DNA from: Ornithodoros turicata
Lineage: Eukaryota; Arthropoda; Arachnida; Ixodida; Argasidae
NCBI RefSeq assembly: GCF_037126465.1
Contig: NW_026999466.1
Span: 62,001 to 126,000 of the forward strand
Length of the DNA stretch: 64,000 nt
Direction: 5' to 3'
Below the pieces are notes generated by a model. It did no database searches. It worked only from the letters and a program-made list of their open reading frames with translations, and was not told the DNA's origin. Below, in pieces: positions 19,735 through 29,400 of the stretch. A program made the position numbers and the translations under genes. Position 1 is the stretch's first letter. Each line of letters begins with the position of its first letter.

Positions 19735-20193
19735 TTATTCGGTCTGTTTAATGCGTTGCATGTCAATAACCAATCGGTATTTCAATAAATCAGTGACAAA
19801 ATTGACGATGTAGACTGCTTGCAAATGTCGCTGCTTCTGCAGGGCGTGCTTAATATGAGCGATGGCACGAGCGAGAAGGTCCACGACGTCTGCAGCGATA
19901 TAGTTGAATTCTGCGTTGGCCAAGCTCACAAATTCGCTCATCAGTCCCAGGGGTCCGTCAGGAACCGTTATGCAGACGTTCTTGTAACGGGCGTAGATCC
20001 GACGCACCATCTCCTGCAGCGGCCCCGGCGAGATCTCTCCTATATTGCCAAAGCCTACCATGTCTATCACGTAGCGAAAAGCAGTGATGACGAGCTCGCT
20101 GCGGGGACTTTCGCCGTTGAAACATTCCTTCTCCACTTCTTCCCAAGAAGCGTGGGTACGGGAACAATTTTGTAAAGAGTGGTAGCTGAACAT
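19735..20193 (-). CDS. E1 right-end leftward gene, unknown helical protein (152 aa)
   Basis: The ATG at 20193 lies 30 bases inward of the right-TIR TATA box (minus-strand TATAAAGG, 20230-20223). The frame is open further upstream into the TIR, but only as GC-rich shadow sequence. The protein is mostly helical, with an internal LARAIAHIKHALQKQ helix and no signal peptide or transmembrane segment. I recognise no family; a small regulatory protein would fit its place beside a TIR promoter. E2 has no counterpart, and the E3 end is outside the window. Confidence 0.6.
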   Translation of the reverse strand: MFSYHSLQNCSRTHASWEEVEKECFNGESPRSELVITAFRYVIDMVGFGNIGEISPGPLQEMVRRIYARYKNVCITVPDGPLGLMSEFVSLANAEFNYIAADVVDLLARAIAHIKHALQKQRHLQAVYIVNFVTDLLKYRLVIDMQRIKQTE

Positions 20194-20203
20194 CTTCACG
20201 TAG

Positions 20204-21459
20204 TGATGACGCGAGCGCGGTGCCTTTATACAGATAAACGCGCGCGCGCAAAGAACGGAGAACGAAAGCGAAACTGAAAAGCCACCCGTCGCCGCTAGGA
20301 GCGCGCGCGCGCGCAGCAGAGAGCCGAAACCGAAAACACCCGCGGCCGGCGCAGAGGGAGCTAGCAGCGCGCGCGCGCATGCGCGGACGGGTGGAGCAGA
20401 GGGCGCGCGCGCATCCATAGCTGCCGCTGCGCGTCGCCTCTCTCAGTTTCTCTCGGACCGTCGCGGAAGACGGACGTGCGCTCCGCGCGCTCGCTCACTT
20501 TCTGGCTGGATCTCGTAGAGAGCAGACGTGTGTTCTCCGCGGTCGCTCAGTTTCTGCCTGGAAGTTGCCGTGGGGGAAAAGGTGAGTGATTTGACGCGCT
20601 CCTTTTCTCGTATGTTTGCCGTGTTTAGCGGTGACCGCGCTCGTGTTAAGCCTTTTCTCGCATGTTTAGACTTGTTTTGCGGTGTCCAAGCCTGTTGACG
20701 CATGTTTAGCGATGTGTGGTTCCCGCCTTGTGTTAGCTGCATAGTGTTGAGGTTATGCCCAAGCGCGCTCGTGTTAAGCCTTTTCTCGCATGTTTAGACT
20801 TGTTTTTGCGGTGAGCAAGCCTGTTGACGCATGTGTAGCGATGTGTGGTTCCCGCCTTGTGTTAGCTGCATAGTGTTGTGGTTAGGCCTAAGCGATCGCC
20901 CCTGTGAGCCTTTTTCCCCGATGTGTACTGTTTTCTCCGTGCTGTTTTAGCAGTAGCGGTTAGACCTTTTCTCTCGCATGCCTAGGCTTGTTTAGCAGTG
21001 CTGCCATTTTTACCTGCCGCTAGTATCTTGTTCTGTGTTTCTCGTCTAGAGCTATGACGGTGGCGGCATCTGGTGTGATGCCTTGCAACTACGTGGCCAC
21101 CTGTCGTCGATCTCTGCAACTGCTGGGTGCAAACTACCAACATGGCGGGCGCTGGTCACTCGGGTGTTGCGGAGCGGCTTCTTCGCCGCGGCATCGTTGA
21201 TTTTCGAATAAATTGTTTCTCTCCACTCTATCTCTATCTTTTCATTTTATTTTCTACCTATTTTTTTATTTTTTATCAGCTCAACTAGCCCACAACTCAC
21301 ACAGTGGTCTGGACACGTCCTAGATGCGCCCCAATTAGTGTAATGACTCCCTGAATGATCCTGATTAATGTGGGGGGTCCCAATTAGCTCTAATTGCTCA
21401 TTAATGGTGTCCAGGCCACTGTGTGAGTTGTGGGCCAGTTGAGCTGATCCCATACTACT
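20204..21459 (-). repeat. E1 right terminal inverted repeat
   Basis: Inverted copy of 6032-7283. Slightly different indels from the left copy (for example near the TATA box and in the GC-rich tract) show the two TIRs have begun to diverge. Confidence 0.93.
20223..20230 (-). promoter_or_regulatory. TATA box in the right TIR
   Basis: Minus-strand TATAAAGG pointing inward at the 152-aa gene; mirror image of the left-TIR box. Confidence 0.6.
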
Positions 21460-21502
21460 GACCGGTAATCCAGAAGATGTGTGTTCGGGTCCTACAGCTG
21501 GC
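21460..21502 (+). tRNA. 3' half of the tRNA-Thr-like repeat, with right GACCGG duplication
   Basis: GACCGG at 21460-21465 is the right target duplication. The sequence then continues the 3' anticodon stem, T arm and acceptor strand (AGCTGGC) of the repeat interrupted at 6031. Confidence 0.6.
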
Positions 21503-21734
21503 TAACCTTTTAAGTGAGTTTCATCTTTCATCGTTGCTTTGATGGCCATGATGTTCGTCGATCAACCAGCCGTGTTTGCATTGTCGGAGTCCCCGTCGCC
21601 CTCGCTGTAAGTAACAAATGTTACAGGTGTTACAAATGTTTCAAATGTAACAGGCTGTGCCACCGAAACTTTCGAGGAACTTTGACATTTTTAAAGGGAT
21701 TCATTCAGGGGGCATTCGGGAGGCATATGTTGTA

Positions 21735-22205
21735 GTACAAACATATTCTATACGTGCAGCCAAAGAGCTCCGGCTATTTTTTTTTTATTTTATACTTCAC
21801 TGGCTTTGCACTGGGCTTTCAGTGAGTGAGTTATCTCACCCTGACGGGAGGAATCGCGTGTTACGTGACCATCTGACGCCATCCACTCAAACGTTGCCTG
21901 CCTGCGTACTGTTGATGAGGCCCAACAATGCCGAAACAGCTGTCAAGTACTGGCATGGCGACGTTTGAGTTACAAACATATGCTATACGTGCAGCCAAAG
22001 AGCTCCGGTTATTTTTTTTTTCTTTTTCATTTTATACTTCACTGGCTTTGCACTGGGCTTTCACCCTGACGGGAGGAATCACGTGTTACGTGACCTTCTG
22101 ACGCCATCCACTCAAACGTTGCCTGCCTGCGTACTGTTGATGAGGCCCCATAAGGCCAAAACAGCTGTCCAGTACTGGCATGGCGACGTTTGAGTTACAA
22201 ACATA
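21735..22205 (+). repeat. two tandem hammerhead-bearing units (retrozyme or Penelope pLTR type)
   Basis: Two imperfect units of about 225 bp share GTGCAGCCAAAGAGCTCCGG and the tract around GTACTGTTGATGAGGCCC. Each has a hammerhead-like core (21906-21950 and 22131-22175): stem I GTACT/AGTAC, TGATGAG, stem II GGC/GCC, (G/A)AAAC, the self-complementary ACAGCTGT stem III and a GTC cleavage site. The first has the full GAAAC; both have T for the first core C, so activity is uncertain. Inverted relatives lie at 24880-25200. Confidence 0.6.
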
Positions 22206-22225
22206 TATATATATATATATATATA
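22205..22225. repeat. (AT)n microsatellite
   Basis: Short run of TA dinucleotides between the tandem hammerhead units and the Penelope-like element. Confidence 0.7.
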
Positions 22226-22321
22226 GAAGTTCCAAAGAAGACGCGGAAACAGATTTTAGGGAAGTTACATGCACTACTTTATTACATGGGAAGACGTTAA
22301 AAAGTAAAATGGGCACAAGGG

Positions 22322-22358
22322 GTCGACGTTTCGACAGTGGCACTGTCTTCGTCAGGAC
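22322..22358 (-). ncRNA. hammerhead ribozyme motif, inverted copy
   Basis: On the minus strand: CTGACGA, a stem II hairpin (GACAG/CTGTC), GAAAC, a very short self-complementary ACGT stem III and a GTC cleavage site. Mirror of the copy at 23919. Confidence 0.55.
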
Positions 22359-22695
22359 AAAAGATGTGTAGCTGTTTACACATTCCTTAAATAGGTTTGC
22401 TACATGACGTCATAATTGGTACGGGCACGCCACAGGCGTTTGTCAGTGAGTCAGATTCGGGAATATTCCAGAAGGCCAAGTCCGGGTGGTAATGTCATTC
22501 GCCGTAGGTCACTGTCCGCTTTGGGGAAAATTCCGGGCAGGGTGAGCGCTGCTTGAAACTTTGCTGAAAAAAGAAAGAAAAACAGAAGGGAAACGAAAAG
22601 GAAGAAAGTGTAGCTCATCTAGGCGGCGAAATTTCTTACCGTTGAAAGTGCTCCCAGATCTTCGTTAATGGTTGATTGGAATTTGTAAATGAGTT

Positions 22696-23580
22696 ATGTT
22701 AACCAACGGGGTCTTGTCCACAAACCTGTTCCGTAAACCTACGCACTCTCAACAGTATCTAGCATTTAGCAGTTGTCACCCGCGTCATACTAAACTTGCC
22801 ATCCCTTACAGCCAAGCACTTCGATACAGGCGCATCTGTTCCAGTGACGATGACTTGGACAGAAATCTAGCTCAACTTAGGGAAACATTCATCGGTCGTC
22901 AATTTCCACCTAGCTTAGTTGACGACGCTCTAAACAAAGCCCGCAAAGCAGATCGCAAGGCCCTGTTCAAAAACCACAAACGCGTGTTAGATAATGGTTC
23001 CGTAAACCTAATCTTAACATTTAGCAGCAATATTCCAAGCGTTAACAATATGCTAAACCGTCACCATAGTATCCTTCTCCAATCAGAGCGCATGGGACAA
23101 GTTTTCCCTCAGCCACCGTGGGTAACCTACAGGCGCGCGCGCAACCTGCACGATAATCTGGTTAGCTCTAAGGTTAGCAAAGCAGCGCATCGAGGAAACG
23201 GCCGTCACCCGTGCGATGGTCGAAGGTGTCAAATATGCAAATTAATGCAAAGCACCAAAGTACTTAAAAGTACTACTTGCAATTTTTCCGTCAAAATTAA
23301 TGTTGGTGACTTGTTGGTGACATGTTGGTGACTTCGACTGTAATTCATTTAACGTCATTTATGTCATTCAGTGCGGCATGTGATAAGCACAATACGTAGG
23401 TCAGACTAAAACATCATTTCGGATCAGGTTCAACAACCACCGATCTGACGTTACCAAAAGCCAAACCTCCCGGTCTCTCGCCATTTCAAACAGCCAGGTC
23501 ATTCACTAAATAACGTGTCACTTTTTATTCTTCAGTCAAATTTTAGCTCAGATCGGTGCAGGGAACAACGCGAATCTTAT
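22696..23580 (+). pseudogene. Penelope-like reverse transcriptase C-terminus and GIY-YIG endonuclease
   Basis: The open frame to 23331 carries the end of the RT (FRKPTHSQQYLAFSSCHP), the linker with CQICKLM, then frameshifts. The GIY-YIG nuclease (VIYVIQC, YVGQTKTSFR, FNNHRSD) can be followed in another frame to about 23460. N-terminal RT is missing. Such proteins copy Penelope RNA and cut the target. Confidence 0.75.
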
Positions 23581-23918
23581 CTCATTTACAAATTCCAATC
23601 AACCATTGACGAAGATCTGGAACTTTCAACGGTAAGAAATTTGGCCGCCTAGATGAGCTACACTTTCTTCCTTTTCGTTTCCCTTCTGTTTTTCTTTCTT
23701 TCTTTTTTTTCAACAAAGTTTGAAGCGGCGCTCACCCTGCGCGGAATTTTCCCCAAAGCGGACAGTGACCTACGGCGAATGACATCACCACCCGGACTTG
23801 ACCTTCTGCAATATTCCCGAATCTGACTCACTGACAAACGCCTGTGGCGTGCCCGTACCGATTATGACGTCATGTAGCAAACCTATTTAAGGAATGTGTA
23901 ATCAGCTACGCATCTTTT

Positions 23919-23955
23919 GTCCTGACGAAGACAGTGCCACTGTCGAAACGTCGAC
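23919..23955 (+). ncRNA. hammerhead ribozyme motif of the Penelope-like element
   Basis: GTC|CTGACGA, stem II GACAG(TGCCA)CTGTC, GAAAC, loopless ACGT stem III and GTC|GAC. Penelope-like elements carry such minimal-stem-III hammerheads, thought to cleave best as dimers. All core positions are present. Confidence 0.62.
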
Positions 23956-24008
23956 CCCTTGCCCATTTTACTTTTTCACGTCTTCCCATGAAATAAAGTA
24001 GTGTAATT

Positions 24009-24290
24009 TTGGTGGCAAGTCGAAAAGGGCGTCTATATACAGTGAACGAGAAGCGCCCAATATCGAAACTCCCAAAAGCTGCTAACACTTCCCTTCTCCA
24101 TCGACGACTGGGACACCTACATCTGGACGCGGTACATCATACCTACGGAGGAACCCAATCCACAGACGACGAGAGATGCTCGGTCTGTCTATTAGGGAAA
24201 TTGGCAAGGAAAAGCTTTCCAAGTACTGCCGTCACTTTGCGAGCGAAGTCACCACTGGACCTGGTGCACTCAGACGTAGCTGCGGATCGT
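24009..24290 (+). pseudogene. Copia-type GAG-pre-integrase fragment
   Basis: About 90 codons contain LLHRRLGHLH, C..C..GK..R and SPLDLVHSDV, the pre-integrase zinc region and the start of the rve core of Ty1/Copia polyproteins. It ends abruptly after the first catalytic Asp, where the tandem hammerhead repeat begins. Confidence 0.75.
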
Positions 24291-24860
24291 TTGGAATTGG
24301 CAAACCAGGCGTCGCTCAACGAGCGATATACACCTGGGAGCGTGACTGAGAACTCCTCAGTGCCACAGTGCAAGCCAAGTGAATTATAATGAGGAAAAAG
24401 AGCCATTAAAGAAACAAGTAAATGACACTAGACCTGTTTGAAGTTCAACATTACAGATTAAGATGACTTCTATGGCTGCACGCAGAGAAACAGATACTCA
24501 TGGAACGATGCGACAGCACCAGAGGACACGTGTTTCGTAGTGTTTGCGTCTCGTCAGCTCTGAATAGCTGCGCATCGTTTGGAATTGGCAAACCAGGGGT
24601 CGCTCTGCGAGCGATATACATCTGGGAGGGTGACTGAGCACCCTCAATGCCATAGTGCAAGCCAGTGAATTATAATGAGGGAAAAAAGCCATTAAAGAAA
24701 CAAGTAAATGACACCAGACGTGTTTGAAATTCAAAATTACAGATTAAGATGGCTTCTGTGGCTACACGCAAAGAAACAGATACTCATGGAACGATGCGAC
24801 AGCACCAGAGGACACGTGTTTCGCCGTGTTTCCGGCTCGTCAGCTCTGCGTAGCTGCGAG
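24281..24860 (-). repeat. two tandem units of about 286 bp with hammerhead motifs
   Basis: GCATCGTTTGGAATTGGCAAACCAG starts near 24283 and 24569, and the rest of the unit follows with few changes. Each unit ends in a minus-strand hammerhead sequence (24520-24562, degenerate; 24806-24848, canonical). Tandem units each with one ribozyme is the organisation of retrozymes and of Penelope pLTRs. Confidence 0.65.
24806..24848 (-). ncRNA. canonical hammerhead ribozyme
   Basis: Minus strand: stem I CAGAG/CTCTG, CTGACGAG core, stem II CCG/CGG closed by GAAACA, CGAAAC core, stem III on the self-complementary CACGTG and a GTC cleavage site. Every invariant core nucleotide is present, making it the best ribozyme in the window. 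Confidence 0.75.
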
Positions 24861-24879
24861 CCGCAAACATTAGCAGGAG

Positions 24880-25200
24880 CTCCTTCGCTTCACGTATAGC
24901 ATATGTTTGCAAGTCAAGCGTCGCCATGCCAGTACTGGACAGCCGTTTTTGCCTTCTTGGGCCTCATCAGCAGTACGCAGGCAGGGAACGTTTGAGTGGA
25001 TGGCGTCAGAAGGTCAGGTGGCACGTGGTGCCTCTCGTCAGGATGTCCTAAGACACCTCTGAAAGCCCAGTGCAAAGCCAGTAAAGTGTATAAGGGGAAA
25101 AAATTAGCAGGAGCTCTTTGGCTGCACGTATAGCATATGTTTGTAAGTCAAACGTCGCCATGCCAGTACTGGACAGCTGTTTCGGCCTCCTTGGGCGCAT
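24880..25200 (-). repeat. inverted hammerhead-bearing tandem units
   Basis: Minus-strand relatives of 21735-22205. Hammerhead-like cores start near 24932-24976 (full CTGATGAG but AAAAC for GAAAC) and 25166 (GAAAC kept, 5' core truncated), 234 bp apart. Confidence 0.55.
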
Positions 25201-26400
25201 AATAACCGATCACCAATACACACCGAAATTGGTTCAAAACGCTTTATATCGTGCGCGCAGAACCGATCGTCAGTCTCTCTTCACCTCACAACACGCGGAA
25301 CCAAACTCCTCTGTAAACTCAACGGTAACGTTTGGAAGCAATATTCCAAACCCCAACAGCATACTTAGCCGCCATTACGGCACCCTTCGGCAGTCTCACC
25401 GCATGAAAGGAATTTTCCCCTCGTGTCACTTACAGGCGGTCCCGGAATCTACAAGATAACTTAGATCGCTCCTAAGTAAATCGACAGAGCGTACCACCAA
25501 CAGGTTGTCATCCTTGTAATGGCAAGCGTTGCCAGATCTGCCGTCTAATGCAAAATGCACAAACTGTAAAAAATACAAATTCGGACTTTATCTTCAAAAT
25601 AAATGGAGACCTTGACTGCAACTCCTCCAATGTTATTTACCTAATGCAATATGCCACTTGTCAGGCTCAATATATGGGTCAAAGCAGGACATCATTTAGA
25701 ATTACATTCAATAACCACAAATCAGATGTAAGCAAAAAGCCCAGCCTGCCAGTTTCGCGCCATTTTAAATAACCTGGGGATTCAATCAACGATTCCTTAA
25801 TTTACATTTTTCAATCAGAATTTAGCTCCGATCGTTATCGCGGACAACGGGAATCCTATTTAATATACAAATTCCAGGCTTCAATAAACGAAGATCCCGG
25901 CACACTCTCAACAGTGCGTAATTTGAACTCTTATGTAGTGCACGGTGTTCTCGCTTATTTGTTTCATTTTTCAGGAAAAGAAGACGAAACAGAGGACGTT
26001 CACCCAGCGAAGACGACCCCCGGACGGACGACATTAACTCGACCGAGACCTTCCAGAATTCTCCCGGCAGTGACAAAAGAACAGTCATGGACAGCGACAT
26101 ACAATGACCAGAATTCTTAACCGAGCGACGGCATAATACCGGACACGACATCCCAGAACCTTTCCGACTTAGCCAAAAGAACAACCCCGGCAAGCAACAA
26201 ACAAGGACATTCACCCGACCAACACAATCCTCGGAACGATGACATCCTCCCGATCACGACCTTCGATAATCTTCTCGACTGCAACCCAGCCAAGCGACAC
26301 TACGATGACGTCAGGAATACGCTTTATAAGCAACTGCGACTGAGGACAGCAACTTGTCCAGAAGAAGGCGGAGCCTCCGCCGAAACGTTGACCTTAGAAT
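25200..26400 (+). mobile_element. second Penelope-like remnant
   Basis: Frames at 25200-25459 and 25548-25772 carry the same C-terminal features (LSRHYGTLRQSHRM; VIYLMQYATC, QYMGQSRTSFRI, FNNHKSD) as the 22.7-kb copy but from a different subfamily, broken by frameshifts. A degenerate hammerhead (26355-26393: GGCGGAG/CTCCGCC hairpin then CGAAACGTTGAC, but CAGAAGA for CTGANGA) closes the 3' end. Confidence 0.68.
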
Positions 26401-26499
26401 TGTTTAATTAATTTCCCCTTACAATTGTAAGAAATTTCTTATATCTTAATTCTGCCTAAACTTCTGCCCAAGTCTTATTTTTTCTCTTTCACCTATATA

Positions 26500-29400
26500 C
26501 ATGTATATATAAATATTTTATTCCAGCCACAGTAGAATGTATTCAGAAAAGGCTTCGGGTGTGTAGGTGTTGTTCAGGCATGTTGATGGGACCGCACTGC
26601 TCTGTTGGGCGCCCAAGCTTGCAGCCAGCGATGCTGGAATGATTATTTAAACCTATTTAGTGAAGGCCTATGAACACATGGTAAGTGGTTTGGTTTCAAA
26701 ATGATGAGTGCTACAGTGTGTAGCGAATGATGTTCACATTTACCCGTTCTGCTCTATAGTATTCTTGCAAAATATATGGGTGCAAGAAAATAAAAGAAAA
26801 ACGAAGTGAATTCACTCCTGTATAATGATCGCTGCGCAGAAGCACGGCACCGTTTTCTTCCTGGATGTATAGCGAACATGTATTCCTTTCTTTTTTGGTT
26901 CGCGCCGGCCGAGTGACTATATCCTATTACATCCGGAACGAAGACCTATTGTTTTGCATTCGCATACATGTGTGTGCCTTCTTTTGACGATAGTAGGATA
27001 ATTATTGACCTGAGGATAATATGGATTTATGTGGTTGTGAAAATATACTTTGTGTTTGTGAGTGTGAAAATGTGAGTGTGTGTGTGTGTGCGGGCGCGCG
27101 CTTTTCTGAACTAGGGGCCCCACTTGACAAGAAGTGCTATGTGTTTGCCTTTTCGTGTAACACGAGTGATACATTTATGTACTATTGCGTGAAATAGTGG
27201 TTTAAAAAATAATTGTTATCGCGTTTTCATTGTAATCTGTTTTTTGCACGAGCGTTTTTAATGGACTTACCACGCGACCCTGGTGGAGTCCTTGTTGTGG
27301 GCGGGATATTTTAGTTGTTCTGCACGCAGATCCTGTTGCGCTACATTTGATATGCCTTCCAGAAGCGGTGTGCTTTGTTCTTACCGTGTGGTTCACTCCA
27401 ATTCTATCAGTAGAAGTGAACAGGAGTGTTTTGTTTGTTCGTTAGTATGTGTCTGTTCGCTCGTAGCTGTGTTCAAGCCTACTTTTACTTTACCGTATTA
27501 AGCTGTCAGAGACGAAGTGACTTTCCCTTCTCGCTTACGAGATGTGTACCCTGGTTCTGTGCTTTCTTTACGCAGGGTTAACGCGACTGTGGAAACAAAA
27601 GTGCGTGTAATTTATCGCTGCTCTTTTCTTATTTTCTCTACTTTTACGCAGAAGAAAGCCTCCTGGTAGAACCTTAATAGTGTTCTATCAGTGGAAGTGG
27701 AGTTGTTTGTTTGATTTTCTTGGGTGCTCGGTATGTTGATGAAGTAAGCGGTGCTTAATTTTGCAGTCATGAGTTCTGGAGCAGAAATGCTGGTATCTGA
27801 GCGCGGAGTAGAAATTCCTATATTTATCTGCTCCCTAAGAGAATGTGTGCGTCGTTTTCCAAGCAGACCGCGTTTAGTTTACGCGAAATAGAATAAATTA
27901 GGTTGTGTATGCTCTATGATTTTCTGTCGCAGGCTTAGGCCTTTTCCGCGATGAGCAGTATTTTGCATGCGATGGCGCATGTCTGGACTTGTTCAGTAGT
28001 GTCTTTCTTGCTGCAATTTTTACCCTTCGCTAATATCTCGTTGCTGTCATGTTGTTCTAGCCGTTGAGTTTTGTAACGATAAGCGGTGAGTCGCCGATTA
28101 TTCCTTAGCGGTTGGACTTCAGCCTTTTCCCTGCTCACTTAAAAAAAATTGTGTATCCCTGCCCTGTGCTTTCTTTACGCGAGTGCAATGCGACTGTGTA
28201 TCTGGCATTATGCAAGAATTATCTGGTTGCAGATTATGGGTGCCATTTTCTCAGTTTATTAGCGTGCGCTACGGTTTCTTACAGTTACAGCTATCGGGGC
28301 ACAAATGCGTGTAATTTTTCGCGGTTCTTTTCTTCTTTCACTGGTTTTACTCAGAATGTAGGTGAGGGGGGAATATGTTTATTAAGAAAAAGAAAGGAAA
28401 GGTGAGGGGAAAAAGTCAGCATTCAGGTAGAGCAGACGAAAGCCGCTCAGCAAAGGAGAGTTCATGAGAACTGAATTTGTTTGTTTTTTGTTGTATGTTG
28501 TTAAGTGTCACTATTCACTTTGCTGGATATGTTGATGGAGTAAGCTGCATGCAGTTATAGGTATTTGTGCAGAAATGCTGGTGTGTGAGCGTGGAGGAGA
28601 AATTCCAATAAAGCACCTCTCCTTGTGCATCCCTGAGCTGCCTTGTGCGCGCGCGCATGTGTGCTTTTTTTCTGATTTGTGACGTCATCATGGCATGTTG
28701 GGGCTTGCTTAGCAGTGTTGCAATTCTACCCGCCGCTATTATCTTGTTGTGATCTTGTGTTAGCCGTTGAGTTTCGTAGCGATGTCCGGTGACTCTGCTA
28801 TTATTCCTGAGCGGTCTTAAGCCTTTTCACTTCTCGCTTAAAGGATTTTGTGTGCCCTTGTCTCGTGCTTTCTTTACGAAGGGACAATGCGGCTGTGTAT
28901 GTAGCATTATGCAAGAATTATCAGATACCAGACATGAGTGTCATTTTCTTAGTTTATTAGCATATGCTTCAGTTGTTGAAGCCATAGCAATTCCAGCACA
29001 AGTGCGCGCATTTTTTGTTGCTCTTTCCTCAAATCACTGCTTTTGCGCAGAAGAAAGTCGCATGGTAAAGCTGAATTCAAGAGAAGTGGGTTTCTCGCTT
29101 GTTTGTTAGATGTTGTTAGCAGCTTGGTATGTTGAAGAAGTAAGCTGTTATGGGGGGTATTCGTGCAGAAACGCTTGCATCTGAGCGCAGGACAGGAATT
29201 CCTCAAGCACGGCATCCTCAGTGTAAATTAATTATTTTGGATGTGAGTCTGCTTCACTGCATGACAAGACCCGGAAGGCTGAAATGGGAAGAGAGAAAAA
29301 AATGGAGCGCTTGATTAGTAGCGATCCAAGGAACAGGGCAATTATAGTTTCCAAAGAAAGTATAATATTAATAGGCTCCTAAAACTATAGTGTTGTAATA

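Larger units (their letters stand above)
6032..21459 (+). mobile_element. Polinton/Maverick element E1, complete ends, 15.4 kb
   Basis: Terminal inverted repeats of about 1.25 kb begin with AGTAGTATGGG on each strand (the family rule is a 5' AG end), flanked by the 6-bp duplication GACCGG. Inside are the hallmark genes: packaging ATPase, rve integrase with chromodomain, penton-like and double-jelly-roll capsid proteins, pVI-like protein, adenain-type protease and protein-primed DNA polymerase B. Lesions: 38-bp deletion in the integrase, 1-bp deletion in the capsid gene, two nonsense codons in the protease, and a 2-bp deletion fusing the ATPase to the next gene. Polymerase, penton and most small genes are open. 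It is structurally whole but not autonomous as read. Confidence 0.95.
22255..24008 (+). mobile_element. Penelope-like element remnant with inverted ends
   Basis: About 430 bases at 22255-22692 recur as reverse complement at 23579-24008, the inverted flank arrangement seen in Penelope-like elements. Between them is the C-terminal coding part. Each flank carries a hammerhead ribozyme. Confidence 0.75.

Noticed and set aside
24143..24406. Minus-strand frame across the Copia fragment
   Set aside because: Antisense of a recognisable pre-integrase domain.
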